Assembly (NCBI GenBank): GCA_015067665.1
Contig: SVLZ01000017.1
Coordinates: 1 to 34,012, forward strand
DNA: 34,012 nt
Direction of reading: 5' to 3'
From: Oscillospiraceae bacterium
GTDB taxonomy: Bacteria; Bacillota; Clostridia; Oscillospirales; Oscillospiraceae
The position numbers and the translations under genes were made by a program. This document shows, one piece after another, positions 1 through 8,446 of this stretch (position 1 is the first letter of the stretch; the number at the start of each line of letters is the position of its first letter). Below the pieces are notes generated by a model that saw only the letters and a list, made by a program, of their open reading frames with translations, had not been told where the DNA came from and searched no databases.

Positions 1-1
1 C

Positions 2-37
2 CCCAGCCGCACAGCGATCGTATTGGAAAAAGTGTAA
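2..37 (+). CDS. C-terminal end of an upstream gene (partial)
   Basis: A short open frame enters from the window edge and reads PSRTAIVLEKV before a TAA stop at 35-37. A strong hairpin follows seven bases later, as expected at a gene end. Too little is present to name the protein. The frame could be chance, but the position right before a terminator supports a real 3' end. Confidence 0.35.
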   Translation, partial: PSRTAIVLEKV

Positions 38-43
38 AATTTA

Positions 44-65
44 CCCCCGGACGAAAGTCCGGGGG
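44..65. terminator. Bidirectional terminator between convergent genes
   Basis: Perfect 9-bp stem CCCCCGGAC / GTCCGGGGG closed by a GAAA tetraloop. It lies between the end of the partial + gene and the stop of the - strand membrane protein gene, so it probably serves both. The flanking U-tracts are weak (TATTT on +, TAAATTTT on -). Confidence 0.75.
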
Positions 66-74
66 TATTTACGA

Positions 75-1025
75 TTATTTCAGCTCCTTCATTTTTGGAG
101 CAGTAACCTTTTTGGCGGCTTGCTTAATAAAGAAGAATACACCCAAAGCAGCAAACAACAAGCCCTGGAAGAAGTTGCCAAATACCGCACCGGCGTATTC
201 TGCTTCCTCCATAAACATAAAGAAAAGCTCCGGGATATTGGCATAAGTAATTTCCGCAATGAAATAGCCTTCGTCGATCAAGCTGGCAATGCCCATAAAT
301 TCTGAAAGAGCGGTGCCGAACGCAACGCCGAGAACCACGGCTATAATAAGCGTCACCACTTTGCCCTTGCCCTGACGACCCTTCAAAAGGTCGTAGCCTT
401 TATCTGCAAGGAACGCGATCAACAGGCCGATAATGGAGGCTACATAACCGGCATGCAGGACAAGCGCCCAAACCACAGCACCGATCAGCGCACCAATGGC
501 AGCGCCGATAATACCGCTTGCATAAGTGCCGGTATCTGCCTGTTCTCTTGCTTCGTTTTCTGCGTTTAGTTCCTGAGAAAGCTTTTCTGCACAGGCGGGG
601 TGATAAAGCCCTGCCACACCGGAAATCATTCTCCATACACCGCCATCATCCAGCGGCATACCGCATTCCGGGCAAATGTGCGCGCCGTAGGCCTCTGCTT
701 CTGTCAGCAGAGGAAAGAACCAGTCAGTAAAGGCTTCGATTTTTGCCATCGTACCGGGATTGTCCAAAAAGGCGATCACTACACCGTCGGTAGCAAAGGA
801 AAGCTGCTGAACACGGAAGTCCTTTTGCAGATTTACGCTGTTGAGTGTCGCTTGAAGCGCGTTGAGCTTTTCCACATCGGGGAATTTGGTTTTTACGACG
901 ATCTGCTTATAGCCGGAGCCTTCGGAAAGGGTTGCCTGAAAACCGCGAAGAACACCGTAGCCGATGCCACTGTCTACAGACAGACCGTTTGCTTGCGCGA
1001 ACTTTTTGAGACCGGAACCGATCAT
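75..1025 (-). CDS. Hypothetical zinc-ribbon multi-pass membrane protein
   Basis: 316 aa. I do not recognise a named family. Residues 1-110 form a soluble alpha/beta-looking domain. Next comes a zinc-ribbon-like element, C118-x2-C121 then H142-x2-C145, and a charged, possibly coiled stretch (146-166). Four hydrophobic segments follow at about 168-190, 192-208, 223-245 and 279-301, with a short basic tail. The likely topology is a cytosolic N-terminal domain anchored by a C-terminal membrane domain. The start is the ATG at 1025, preceded by AGAGGTG; a longer frame to 1070 has no ribosome binding site and would run through the promoter. It is a single-gene unit with its own promoter and a palindrome in its leader. 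It may sense or bind a metal or a partner protein; this is not shown by the sequence. Confidence 0.8.
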   Translation of the reverse strand: MIGSGLKKFAQANGLSVDSGIGYGVLRGFQATLSEGSGYKQIVVKTKFPDVEKLNALQATLNSVNLQKDFRVQQLSFATDGVVIAFLDNPGTMAKIEAFTDWFFPLLTEAEAYGAHICPECGMPLDDGGVWRMISGVAGLYHPACAEKLSQELNAENEAREQADTGTYASGIIGAAIGALIGAVVWALVLHAGYVASIIGLLIAFLADKGYDLLKGRQGKGKVVTLIIAVVLGVAFGTALSEFMGIASLIDEGYFIAEITYANIPELFFMFMEEAEYAGAVFGNFFQGLLFAALGVFFFIKQAAKKVTAPKMKELK

Positions 1026-1049
1026 AGAAAACACCTCTTTCTCTTTATA

Positions 1050-1067
1050 TATGCACCTTTGTGCATA
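1050..1067 (-). promoter_or_regulatory. Palindrome in leader of the membrane-protein gene
   Basis: Perfect 7-bp inverted repeat TATGCAC-CTTT-GTGCATA just downstream of the -10 box, at about the transcription start. It may be an operator or a 5' stem-loop. Only one copy was seen in the window. Confidence 0.4.
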
Positions 1068-1070
1068 CAT

Positions 1071-1099
1071 ATTTTATCATACGAAGAAGTATATAGCAA
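1071..1099 (-). promoter_or_regulatory. Sigma-A-type promoter for the membrane-protein gene
   Basis: On the minus strand TTGCTA (1099-1094), 17-bp spacer, TAAAAT (1076-1071), about 50 nt upstream of the ATG. Confidence 0.6.
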
Positions 1100-1119
1100 G
1101 AAAAAATCGATATGGGTGT

Positions 1120-1148
1120 TTGACAGCAGTGGCGGTTTCTGCTACTAT
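1120..1148 (+). promoter_or_regulatory. Sigma-A promoter of mrnC-rqcH
   Basis: TTGACA (1120-1125), 17-bp spacer, TACTAT (1143-1148). The leader is short, about 25 nt. Confidence 0.8.
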
Positions 1149-1180
1149 ACAATTAAAATGATGCATAGTCTGGAGGCTGT

Positions 1181-1594
1181 ATGGAAAATTATTTTGAAAT
1201 GCATATGACGCTCTCGCAGGTGAAGGAGATCTCCAGCCTTGGGCTTGCCCATATAGGCGACGGTGTCTATGAGCTGCTGTGCCGTGCATATCTGTGCGAA
1301 AAAGGCGGAAAAAAGGTCAATAACCTCCATAAAAACGCCATTAAATTGGTCAACGCTGCCTATCAGGCGAAAGTGATGGAGAAGCTCTTGCCTGTTCTTA
1401 CAGAGGAGGAGCAGGACTTTTACCGCCGGGGTAAGAATGCCCACACCCACGCCGCACCCAAATCTGCCACACCGCAGGAGTATGCAAAGGCAACGGGCTT
1501 GGAGGCACTCTTTGGCGCACTGTACCTGATGGGCAGAACCGAGCGCTTAAACGAGCTGTTCTGCTTGGGAATGGAGGCGCAAAATGGCATTTGA
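1181..1594 (+). CDS. mrnC: Mini-ribonuclease III (MrnC)
   Basis: 137 aa, the usual length for Mini-III. This RNase III catalytic domain without a dsRNA-binding domain matures 23S rRNA ends in Firmicutes. The signature LAHIGDGVYELL carries the catalytic Asp27. RRGKNAH (82-88) and ATGLEALFGALYL with the second acidic residue Glu108 complete the metal site. GGAGG lies 4 nt before the ATG. The last 11 bp overlap rqcH in another frame, so the two are co-transcribed and probably translationally coupled. In many Firmicutes mrnC sits behind cysS; that neighbour is absent here. Confidence 0.93.
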   Translation: MENYFEMHMTLSQVKEISSLGLAHIGDGVYELLCRAYLCEKGGKKVNNLHKNAIKLVNAAYQAKVMEKLLPVLTEEEQDFYRRGKNAHTHAAPKSATPQEYAKATGLEALFGALYLMGRTERLNELFCLGMEAQNGI

Positions 1595-3335
1595 CGCGTT
1601 TTTTCTCCGGGCTGTTTTAGGAGAAGTACAGGCAGCTGTGGGCGGTCGGATCGAAAAGATCCACCAGCCCACCCGGGATACGGTGGTGCTGCTGCTGAAG
1701 ACCCCCACCGGACGGCAAAAGCTGCTCTTTGTCATCTCTCCCACGGCGCCCCGGCTTCATTTTACAGAGCAGACTCTCGAAAATCCCGCTCAGCCGCCGA
1801 TGTTCTGTATGCTGCTGAGAAAGCACCTGTCCGGCGGCAGACTGACGAAGATCGAGCAGCTGCCTATGGAGCGGTGGGCGAAATTTACCTTTGACTGCAT
1901 CGACGAGATGGGCGACCCTACGGAAAAGTCTCTCATCGCAGAGCTGATGGGTCGTACCTGCAACTTATATCTTATAGATAAAGAAGGCAGGATCTTGGAT
2001 TGCCTCCGCCGTGTGGGCTTGGATACGGCATCCGGGCGGGCGGCATTGCCGGGACTTTACTATCAGCACCCCACGCCTATGAATAAAGAAGACCCCGCTG
2101 TGCTCACAGAAGGGGATTATCTGCGGATATTACAACAGCCCGGCGCAGACCGGCTTTGTGACCGATTGATGGACAGCCTTGGCGGTCTTTCGCCTCTTGT
2201 CTGCCGGGAGGCGGCAATCTATGCCTTGGGCGAAACCGATGCGAGATTGGAAAATGCAGACCTTGCGGCCACCGCCAAAAAGCTCTATGCATTTTTCGGG
2301 AAGTATATTACAAACCCCATCCCTTGTGTCTATGAAGCACCGGACGGCACACCCAAGCAGTACGCCTTTTGCCCGGTGACCCAGTACGGTCCATACCGGG
2401 AAAAGGAGAGCTTTTGCGCCCTTTTAGACGGTTTTTACAGCCAAAAGGACAAAAAAGAGGCCATGGCGCAGAAAAGTCAGGCGGTCCGCAAGCTGGTGCA
2501 AAACCTCTGTCAAAGACTCCAGCGGAAGCTTGCCATTCAGGAAAAGGAGCTGCAGGAAACCTACGACCGGGAGCGGCTGCGTCAGTTGGGCGACATCCTC
2601 ACCGCCAATATCCACAAAATGCAAAAGGGTATGACAAAGGTTTTGGTGGAGGATTTCTACGACGAAAATATGCCGACTATTGAGGTCGCTATCTCGCCAC
2701 TGCTGTCTCCTCAGCAAAATGCGGCGAAATATTATAAGGATTACAGCAAGCGAAAAAACGCGGAAAAAGAGCTGACAAAGCAAATTGCGTTAGGCGAAAC
2801 CGAGCTTAGTTACCTCCAAAGCGTTCTCCACGAGCTGAACCGTGCGGAATCCGAGCGGGAATTGGAGGAGATCCGTCAGGAGCTGCAGGATGGCGGCTAT
2901 ATCCGCGCCGACGGCAGCAAAAAGCAGATAAAAAAAGGAAAGCTGCCGCCACTCAAGTTTGAATCCACCGACGGCTATCCCATTTATGTAGGTCGGAATA
3001 ATCAGCAAAATGAGGAGCTGACCTTCCGTTTTGCCCGAAAGGACGATATTTGGCTCCACGCCCAAAAGGTCCACGGCAGCCATGTGATCATCGCCTGCGG
3101 CGGCAGAACGCCCCCTGACGATACGGTGACCCAAGCTGCCCAGCTTGCCGCCCATTATGCAGAAACGGCAGGCGGTCAGAACATCCCGGTGGATGTCAAT
3201 CCTGTGGGCAAGATCAAGCGGATCCCCGGCGGAAAGCCCGGTATGGTCATCTACCACAGCCACCGCACCGTTATTGTAAATCCCTATCCCGACATCGTGG
3301 TCGATGCCCTGAATGCAGAGAAAAAAGATTCATAA
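1584..3335 (+). CDS. rqcH: RqcH / Rqc2-type ribosome quality control protein (NFACT family)
   Basis: 583 aa, full length for the family. RqcH binds peptidyl-tRNA on split 50S subunits and drives C-terminal alanine tailing of stalled chains, marking them for degradation. Visible domains: NFACT-N from MAFDAFFLRAV to about 130 with ELMGRTCNLYLID; a helical middle; a long charged coiled coil around 290-440; and a C-terminal NFACT-R domain with RKDDIWLHAQKVHGSH. Older annotations call it fibronectin-binding protein. The Asp-Arg pair needed for tRNA recruitment in B. subtilis (D97-R98) appears here as Glu96-Arg97, judged by eye. The start overlaps the 3' end of mrnC, which suggests coupled translation. 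Confidence 0.93.
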   Translation: MAFDAFFLRAVLGEVQAAVGGRIEKIHQPTRDTVVLLLKTPTGRQKLLFVISPTAPRLHFTEQTLENPAQPPMFCMLLRKHLSGGRLTKIEQLPMERWAKFTFDCIDEMGDPTEKSLIAELMGRTCNLYLIDKEGRILDCLRRVGLDTASGRAALPGLYYQHPTPMNKEDPAVLTEGDYLRILQQPGADRLCDRLMDSLGGLSPLVCREAAIYALGETDARLENADLAATAKKLYAFFGKYITNPIPCVYEAPDGTPKQYAFCPVTQYGPYREKESFCALLDGFYSQKDKKEAMAQKSQAVRKLVQNLCQRLQRKLAIQEKELQETYDRERLRQLGDILTANIHKMQKGMTKVLVEDFYDENMPTIEVAISPLLSPQQNAAKYYKDYSKRKNAEKELTKQIALGETELSYLQSVLHELNRAESERELEEIRQELQDGGYIRADGSKKQIKKGKLPPLKFESTDGYPIYVGRNNQQNEELTFRFARKDDIWLHAQKVHGSHVIIACGGRTPPDDTVTQAAQLAAHYAETAGGQNIPVDVNPVGKIKRIPGGKPGMVIYHSHRTVIVNPYPDIVVDALNAEKKDS

Positions 3336-3340
3336 ACCGT

Positions 3341-3388
3341 AAGGGACGGGTTTCCCGTCCCGCGGGAGGCGGAACGCCTCCCCTACAA
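3341..3388. repeat. GTAGGGG-family palindromic repeat (copy 1)
   Basis: Two small palindromes in series (GGGACGG/CCGTCCC and GGGAGGCG/CGCCTCCC) ending in CCCCTACAA. Bases 3362-3388 are identical over 27 nt to 16302-16328. Related copies are at 16229-16328 and 25357-25463. Confidence 0.8.
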
Positions 3389-3413
3389 GGAGAGCTGAAA
3401 GGCTCTCCTTTTT
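3387..3413 (+). terminator. Terminator of mrnC-rqcH
   Basis: Stem AAGGAGAGC / GCTCTCCTT (loop TGAAAG) followed by a T-tract. The same stem core is used in the typA terminator at 16360-16385. Confidence 0.85.
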
Positions 3414-3465
3414 GCTTTCTTGGATGAAAAGCCAAAAAATTCATATATTATTCAAAAAAGAACTA

Positions 3466-3494
3466 TTGACATTTTTAGCACTCTGGTGTATAGT
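3466..3494 (+). promoter_or_regulatory. Sigma-A promoter of the hrcA operon
   Basis: TTGACA (3466-3471), 17-bp spacer, TATAGT (3489-3494). It overlaps the first CIRCE-like element. Confidence 0.88.
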
Positions 3495-3501
3495 GTGCTT
3501 A
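3475..3501 (+). promoter_or_regulatory. Degenerate CIRCE operator overlapping the promoter
   Basis: TTAGCACTC (perfect left arm) - N9 - GTGTGCTTA (7 of 9 matches to the right arm). It covers the spacer and -10 box and shares its last 3 bp with the perfect CIRCE. Confidence 0.6.
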
Positions 3502-3525
3502 GCACTCAGAGGTGAAGAGTGCTAA
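3499..3525 (+). promoter_or_regulatory. CIRCE operator (HrcA binding site)
   Basis: Exact consensus TTAGCACTC - N9 - GAGTGCTAA just after the -10 box and before hrcA. HrcA binding here represses the whole heat-shock operon and is relieved on heat stress. Confidence 0.97.
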
Positions 3526-3544
3526 AGAGGAAGGAGGAATCCAA

Positions 3545-4609
3545 ATGGAGATGACCGAACGGCAAAAAAAGGTGCTGCGCTGTATCGTAGACCTTTATAT
3601 CCGCACCGCTGAGCCGGTAGGCTCCAAGGCAATTGCGGCGCTGCCGGATATGCAGTATTCCTCCGCCACCATCCGAAACGAAATGGCCGAGCTGACGGCA
3701 ATGGGTTATCTTGACCAGCCCCACACCAGCGCAGGCCGTGTGCCCTCCGCTGCCGGTTACCGGATCTATGTGGATGAGCTGATGCAGGATTACCGCCTTT
3801 CCTTAGATGAGACCCAGTCCATTAACGAGGCATTGGAAGAAAAGATGCAGCGGGTGGATAAACTGATGGAAAAGGTGGCAAAGCTTGTTTCTCAGGCCAC
3901 CGATCTCCCGGCAATCTCTGCCGCATCCCGGCAGGGCGGCATAAAGGTCCGTCGGTTTGATCTGATCTTGGCGGGTGAGGGCAGCTTCATCTTAGTGGTA
4001 ATGCTCTCTAATGACGAAGTGGTCAATAAGCTCATTAAATTGCCGCTGCGTATTACAGAAAGTGACTTACAGCTGCTTTCGGCACTGCTCAACGCCACAA
4101 TGACAGACCTGACCCGGGAGGAATTTACCCAAGGACTTCTGGAAAAGGTAATGCGCTCCGCAGGAAATGCTTCCAGCTTGGTGCCAGTGATCGTAGAGTT
4201 TACCGCAGAGACGCTGCGCCGGCAGACGGATACCAATATGGTGGTTACCGGACATATGAAGCTTCTGACCCAGCCGGAATACCGGGATGTGGACAAAGCA
4301 CAGAGAATTATGACCAGCCTTGACGAGGACGCCCTTTCAAATTTGCCGGCTGTAATGCAGAGCGCCAACGGCACCCAGGTTTTAGTCGGTCCTGAGAATG
4401 TGGCAAAAGAGCTGAAGGACACCAGCGTGGTTATGACAAAATTTGACATCGGTGACGGTATGCAGGGTATGATCGGCGTGGTCGGCCCTACCCGAATGGA
4501 TTACGCAAAGGTCACCGCCCGGCTGAGCTACTTTGCAGAGAGCCTGTCCCGCATGTTTGCAAAACCGGAACAGCCCCAGTTGACGGGCAAAACCGATGAG
4601 GAGGCATAA
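3545..4609 (+). CDS. hrcA: Heat-inducible transcription repressor HrcA
   Basis: 354 aa, typical length. HrcA binds CIRCE through an N-terminal winged helix (about 1-75: RQKKVLRCIVDLYIRTAEPV, then SSATIRNEMAELTAMGYLDQPHTSAGRVPS). The rest is the GAF-like and dimerisation part that depends on GroEL for folding. The ATG at 3545 has AGGAGG seven bases upstream; an in-frame upstream GTG lies inside CIRCE and is rejected. First gene of hrcA-grpE-dnaK-dnaJ and autoregulated through the operators at 3475-3525. Confidence 0.97.
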   Translation: MEMTERQKKVLRCIVDLYIRTAEPVGSKAIAALPDMQYSSATIRNEMAELTAMGYLDQPHTSAGRVPSAAGYRIYVDELMQDYRLSLDETQSINEALEEKMQRVDKLMEKVAKLVSQATDLPAISAASRQGGIKVRRFDLILAGEGSFILVVMLSNDEVVNKLIKLPLRITESDLQLLSALLNATMTDLTREEFTQGLLEKVMRSAGNASSLVPVIVEFTAETLRRQTDTNMVVTGHMKLLTQPEYRDVDKAQRIMTSLDEDALSNLPAVMQSANGTQVLVGPENVAKELKDTSVVMTKFDIGDGMQGMIGVVGPTRMDYAKVTARLSYFAESLSRMFAKPEQPQLTGKTDEEA

Positions 4610-4612
4610 AAC

Positions 4613-5128
4613 GTGGCAAAAAAGAAAAAAGACGAAGAAGTAAAGGAAACCCCTGCTGAGGAAACGGCAGAGGAAACCGTAGAAGAAACCCCGGAAATTA
4701 ACGAATGGGAAGAAAAGTATAACGCAGAGCACGATGCCCACTTGCGGCTGGCTGCGGAGTACGACAATTTCCGCAAGCGCAACACCAAGGAAAAGGAACT
4801 GCTCTACACCCTCGGCAAGGCCGAGGCGGTGGAAAAGCTTCTGCCGGTGTATGATAACTTAGAGCGCGCACTGAATCAGCCTACTGCTGACGAGGCCTAC
4901 AAAAAGGGCGTGGAGCTGACAATGACCGAGCTTGTGAAGATTTTCGGCACATTGGGTGTGGAGATCTACGGTGCCCCCGGTGATCTGTTTGATCCCAATC
5001 TCCACAATGCAGTGATGCATATCGATGACGAAGCTTTTGGAGAAAACACCATCACCCAAGTGTTCCAGAAGGGCTTCAAGGTAGGCGAAAAGATCGTAAG
5101 ATTTGCAATGGTACAGGTCGCGAACTAA
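4613..5128 (+). CDS. grpE: Nucleotide exchange factor GrpE
   Basis: 171 aa. GrpE releases ADP from DnaK. A lysine- and glutamate-rich N-terminus leads into the long dimer helix (EKYNAEHDAHLRLAAEYDNFRKR, about 30-65), followed by the beta domain with DPNLHNAVMHIDDE and QKGFKVGEKIVRFAMVQV at the end. It starts with GTG, 3 nt after the hrcA stop, with GAGGAGG eight bases upstream inside hrcA, so it is translationally linked to hrcA. Confidence 0.96.
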   Translation: MAKKKKDEEVKETPAEETAEETVEETPEINEWEEKYNAEHDAHLRLAAEYDNFRKRNTKEKELLYTLGKAEAVEKLLPVYDNLERALNQPTADEAYKKGVELTMTELVKIFGTLGVEIYGAPGDLFDPNLHNAVMHIDDEAFGENTITQVFQKGFKVGEKIVRFAMVQVAN

Positions 5129-5129
5129 A

Positions 5130-5229
5130 TTGACAATGGACAATGGATAATTGACAATTATGGTATCTTCCAAGGGGAAGAGGATTAAAATAAGTCCGCA
5201 AAGCGGACACCTTAATTGTCCATTCATTA
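5130..5229. repeat. TTGACAAT-type palindromic repeat, copy between grpE and dnaK
   Basis: Left arm made of repeated TTGACAAT/GGACAATGG words, a spacer with TATGGT..TCTTCC, a small central palindrome GTCCGCAAAGCGGAC, and an inverted right arm CTTAATTGTCCATTCATTA. It is homologous along its length to 7135-7252. Both copies lie in non-coding gaps of the heat-shock operon and would be transcribed as a long stem-loop. Confidence 0.8.
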
Positions 5230-5265
5230 TGTAAATAATTTAAGTTTCTATAGGAGGAAATTATT

Positions 5266-7065
5266 ATGGGTAAGATTATTGGTATTGACTTGGGTACAAC
5301 CAACTCTTGTGTTGCAGTTTTGGAAGGCGGCGAGCCTGTTGTGATCGCCAACGCTGAGGGCGGCAGAACCACTCCCTCTGTTGTTGCATTCGCAAAGACC
5401 GGCGAGCGTATGGTCGGGCAGGTGGCAAAGCGTCAGGCTGTCACCAACGCAGACCGCACCATCGCATCCATCAAGCGCCATATGGGCGAAAACTACCACG
5501 TAACTGTGGACGGCAAGGGCTACACCCCCCAGGAGATCAGCGCAATGGTGCTGCAGAAGCTGAAGTCTGACGCCGAGGCTTACTTGGGCCAGACCGTTTC
5601 CGAAGCTGTCATCACCGTTCCTGCTTACTTCTCCGACGCCCAGCGTCAGGCCACCAAGGACGCAGGCAAGATCGCAGGTCTGGAAGTAAAACGTATCATC
5701 AACGAGCCGACTGCCGCTGCGCTGGCTTACGGTCTTGATAAGGAGAACGAGCAGAAGATCATGGTCTATGACCTTGGCGGCGGCACCTTCGACGTTTCCA
5801 TTTTGGAGATCGGCGATGGCATTGTAGAGGTTTTGGCTACTGCCGGTGACACCCGTTTGGGCGGTGACGACTTCGACCAGAGAATTATGGATTATCTCGT
5901 TTCCGAGTTCAAGAAGGCAGAAGGCGTTGACCTGAAGAACGATAAGATGGCCATGCAGCGTCTCCGTGAGGCAGCTGAGAAGGCAAAGATCGAGCTGTCC
6001 GGCATGACCTCCACCACTGTAAACCTGCCTTATATCACCGCAGATATTTCCGGTCCTAAGCATATGGACATCACCATCTCCCGGGCAAAGTTCAACGAGC
6101 TGACTGCGGACTTGGTAGAGCGCACTTTGAAGCCTGTCCGTCAGGCTATGAGCGATGCCGGCCTTTCTGCTTCTGATCTTAATAAGGTCCTGCTGGTTGG
6201 CGGCTCTACCCGTATTCCTGCTGTGCAGGAGGCTGTCAAGAACCTGACCGGCAAGGAAGGCTTCAAGGGCATCAATCCTGACGAGTGTGTTGCCCTCGGC
6301 GCTGCCATTCAAGGCGGCGTGCTGACCGGTGACGTAAAGGACATCGTTCTTTTGGACGTTACCCCCCTGTCTCTCGGTATTGAGACCATGGGCGGTGTGT
6401 TCACAAGACTGATCGACCGCAACACCACCATTCCCACCCGTAAGAGCCAGATCTTCTCTACTGCTGCTGACGGTCAGACCGCTGTAGATGTCCACGTTCT
6501 GCAGGGCGAGCGTGAAATGGCTGCCTACAATAAGACCTTGGGCAACTTCCAGCTCACCGGCATTGCCCCCGCGCCCCGTGGCGTACCCCAGATCGAGGTC
6601 ACTTTTGATATTGACGCAAACGGCATCGTAAAGGTTTCCGCTAAGGACTTGGGTACCGGTAAGGAGCAGCAGATCTCTATCACTGCTTCTACCAACCTCT
6701 CTCAGGAGGATATCGACAAGGCAGTCCGTGAGGCAGAGCAGTTTGCGGCTGAGGATAAGGCCCGCCGCGAGGAAGTGGACACCCACAATATGGCAGACCA
6801 GACCGTTTACCAGACGGAAAAGACCCTCTCCGAGCTGGGTGACAAGATCTCCGAGGAGGAGAAGCAGACCATCCAGACAGCGATTGACAAGCTGAAGGAA
6901 GTCAACAAGGGCACCGATGTGGCGGCTATCAAGGAAGCTACCGAGGAAGTGCAGAAGGCTTTCTACGCTGTCAGTGAGAAGCTCTACAAGAACGCTGCGC
7001 CCCAGGGCGAAGGTCAGCCTGCTGACGATGGCGTTGTAGACGCTGACTACGAGACGGTTGACTAA
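5266..7065 (+). CDS. dnaK: Chaperone protein DnaK (Hsp70)
   Basis: 599 aa, slightly short for DnaK but with all parts. The ATPase domain begins [19 protein letters not shown], with [14 protein letters not shown] (phosphate 2) and [12 protein letters not shown] (adenosine). The conserved linker [11 protein letters not shown] is followed by the substrate-binding beta domain (about 365-480), a helical lid, and the usual tail [19 protein letters not shown] lies eight bases upstream of the ATG. It works with DnaJ and GrpE encoded either side. It is separated from grpE by a repeat rather than the few bases normally seen, and followed by a terminator-like hairpin, so dnaJ may be expressed less. Confidence 0.98.
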   Translation: MGKIIGIDLGTTNSCVAVLEGGEPVVIANAEGGRTTPSVVAFAKTGERMVGQVAKRQAVTNADRTIASIKRHMGENYHVTVDGKGYTPQEISAMVLQKLKSDAEAYLGQTVSEAVITVPAYFSDAQRQATKDAGKIAGLEVKRIINEPTAAALAYGLDKENEQKIMVYDLGGGTFDVSILEIGDGIVEVLATAGDTRLGGDDFDQRIMDYLVSEFKKAEGVDLKNDKMAMQRLREAAEKAKIELSGMTSTTVNLPYITADISGPKHMDITISRAKFNELTADLVERTLKPVRQAMSDAGLSASDLNKVLLVGGSTRIPAVQEAVKNLTGKEGFKGINPDECVALGAAIQGGVLTGDVKDIVLLDVTPLSLGIETMGGVFTRLIDRNTTIPTRKSQIFSTAADGQTAVDVHVLQGEREMAAYNKTLGNFQLTGIAPAPRGVPQIEVTFDIDANGIVKVSAKDLGTGKEQQISITASTNLSQEDIDKAVREAEQFAAEDKARREEVDTHNMADQTVYQTEKTLSELGDKISEEEKQTIQTAIDKLKEVNKGTDVAAIKEATEEVQKAFYAVSEKLYKNAAPQGEGQPADDGVVDADYETVD

Positions 7066-7075
7066 CCAAACCCAA

Positions 7076-7101
7076 AAAAGGGCGGCATTTGCCGCCCTTT
7101 T
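7076..7101 (+). terminator. Terminator-like hairpin after dnaK
   Basis: Stem AAAAGGGCGGC / GCCGCCCTTTT with an ATTT loop, 10 nt after the dnaK stop. The T-run is short, so some read-through into dnaJ is likely. Confidence 0.8.
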
Positions 7102-7134
7102 CGGTGCATCATTTTGATTTATTGCACAAATCCG

Positions 7135-7252
7135 CAATTGAGAATTGACGATTGATAATTGATAATTATGGTTTTTTTCTTGGAAAAACGAATGGAATTA
7201 TGCGCGTAGCGCACACATTAATTGTCAACTGTCAATTGTCCATTGTCAATTA
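7135..7252. repeat. TTGACAAT-type palindromic repeat, copy between dnaK and dnaJ
   Basis: Same architecture as 5130-5229: a left arm of TTGA(C/T)AATT words, a TATGGT core, a central palindrome TGCGCGTAGCGCA, and a longer right arm of (T)GTCAATTGTC words. The arms are reverse complements. No coding capacity. Confidence 0.8.
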
Positions 7253-7300
7253 CTTATCGTACAGACTATTCGATAAACAGGATTGTGAAGAGGTGAAAAA

Positions 7301-8440
7301 ATGGCAGAAAATAAGCGGGATTATTATGAGGTGCTGGGGATTCAGAAAAATGCCAGTGCCGAGGATATAAAGCGGGCATACCGGCGTCTGGCAGGCAAAT
7401 ACCACCCTGACAGAAACCCCGGTGACAAGTCCGCAGAGGAAAAGTTCAAGGAGATCGGCGAGGCCTACGAGGTGCTGTCTGACAGCGATAAACGGGCGCG
7501 GTACGACCAGTTTGGCTTCCAAGGTGTTGACCCTAATTTTGGTGGCGGTCAGGGCTTTGACGGCTTCGGCGGTTTTGGCGGATTCGGAGATTTCGGTGAT
7601 ATTTTCAGCGATTTCTTTGGTGGCGGACGGAGAAGCACCACAAGAAACGGCCCTTCCCGGGGCGAAAATGTGGCGATCCGGGTGGAAGTGACCTTTGAAG
7701 AGGCTGCATTTGGTGTGGAGAAAGAGGTTTCTGTCCCTCGAATTGAGAATTGTGCGACTTGTAGTGGTACCGGCTCTGCCGACGGTGCGACGGAGACCTG
7801 TTCCTACTGCCGTGGCAGCGGTCAGGTACGGACTACCCAAAATATTATGGGTATGGCGATCCAGTCTACAACGACTTGTCCCCAGTGCAGCGGTCGCGGC
7901 AAGGTTATCAAGAATCCCTGCCAGACCTGTAAGGGGAAGGGTAAGGTCCGCCGTACACAGAAGGTCAAGGTCAATATCCCTGCCGGCATCGACCACGGAC
8001 AGAGCGCCCGCGTGCGGGGTGAGGGCTGCGTCGGCAATAATGGCGGTCCCTCCGGTGATCTGCTGGTAGAGGTCTCTATCAAGCGCCATCCCATCTTCAA
8101 GCGGGACGGTACGGAGGTCTACTGCGAGATCCCCATCACCTTTACCCAAGCTGCTTTGGGTGCAGAGATTGAGATCCCCACCTTGGACGGCAAGGTAAAA
8201 TACGAGATTCCCGAGGGCACCCAGACCGGTAAAGAATTTGTACTCTCCGGAAAGGGCGTTCCCCGTGTAAACGATCCTCGTCGCCGTGGCAATCACCATT
8301 TCTTTGTGGTGGTGGAGACGCCTACCAAGCTGACAAAGGAGCAAAAGGAGCTGCTTCGCAAATTAGACGGCACGATGGATAACAAATCTACCCCAAAAAT
8401 GAAGAAATTCTTTGATACGATCAAGGATATTTTTGATTAA
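7301..8440 (+). CDS. dnaJ: Chaperone protein DnaJ (Hsp40, type I)
   Basis: 379 aa, full-length type I DnaJ. J domain 1-70 with HPD at 35-37, which stimulates DnaK ATPase. A Gly/Phe region (about 75-115) is followed by the zinc domain with four CxxCxGxG-type repeats ([32 protein letters not shown]) and the C-terminal substrate-binding domains. A GAGGTG ribosome site lies seven bases before the ATG. Last gene of the heat-shock operon; a strong terminator follows. Confidence 0.97.
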   Translation: MAENKRDYYEVLGIQKNASAEDIKRAYRRLAGKYHPDRNPGDKSAEEKFKEIGEAYEVLSDSDKRARYDQFGFQGVDPNFGGGQGFDGFGGFGGFGDFGDIFSDFFGGGRRSTTRNGPSRGENVAIRVEVTFEEAAFGVEKEVSVPRIENCATCSGTGSADGATETCSYCRGSGQVRTTQNIMGMAIQSTTTCPQCSGRGKVIKNPCQTCKGKGKVRRTQKVKVNIPAGIDHGQSARVRGEGCVGNNGGPSGDLLVEVSIKRHPIFKRDGTEVYCEIPITFTQAALGAEIEIPTLDGKVKYEIPEGTQTGKEFVLSGKGVPRVNDPRRRGNHHFFVVVETPTKLTKEQKELLRKLDGTMDNKSTPKMKKFFDTIKDIFD

Positions 8441-8446
8441 TAGAAG

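Noticed and set aside
5130-5229. Short direct repeats (TTGACAAT words) as a CRISPR array
   Set aside because: Units are 7-9 bp without spacers of constant length, the arms are inverted, and no cas genes are present.
5248-7137. Long antisense open frame (629 codons) opposite dnaK
   Set aside because: It is the mirror of the biased codon use of dnaK; the product is Leu/His/Cys-rich with no domain, and it has no ribosome site or promoter.
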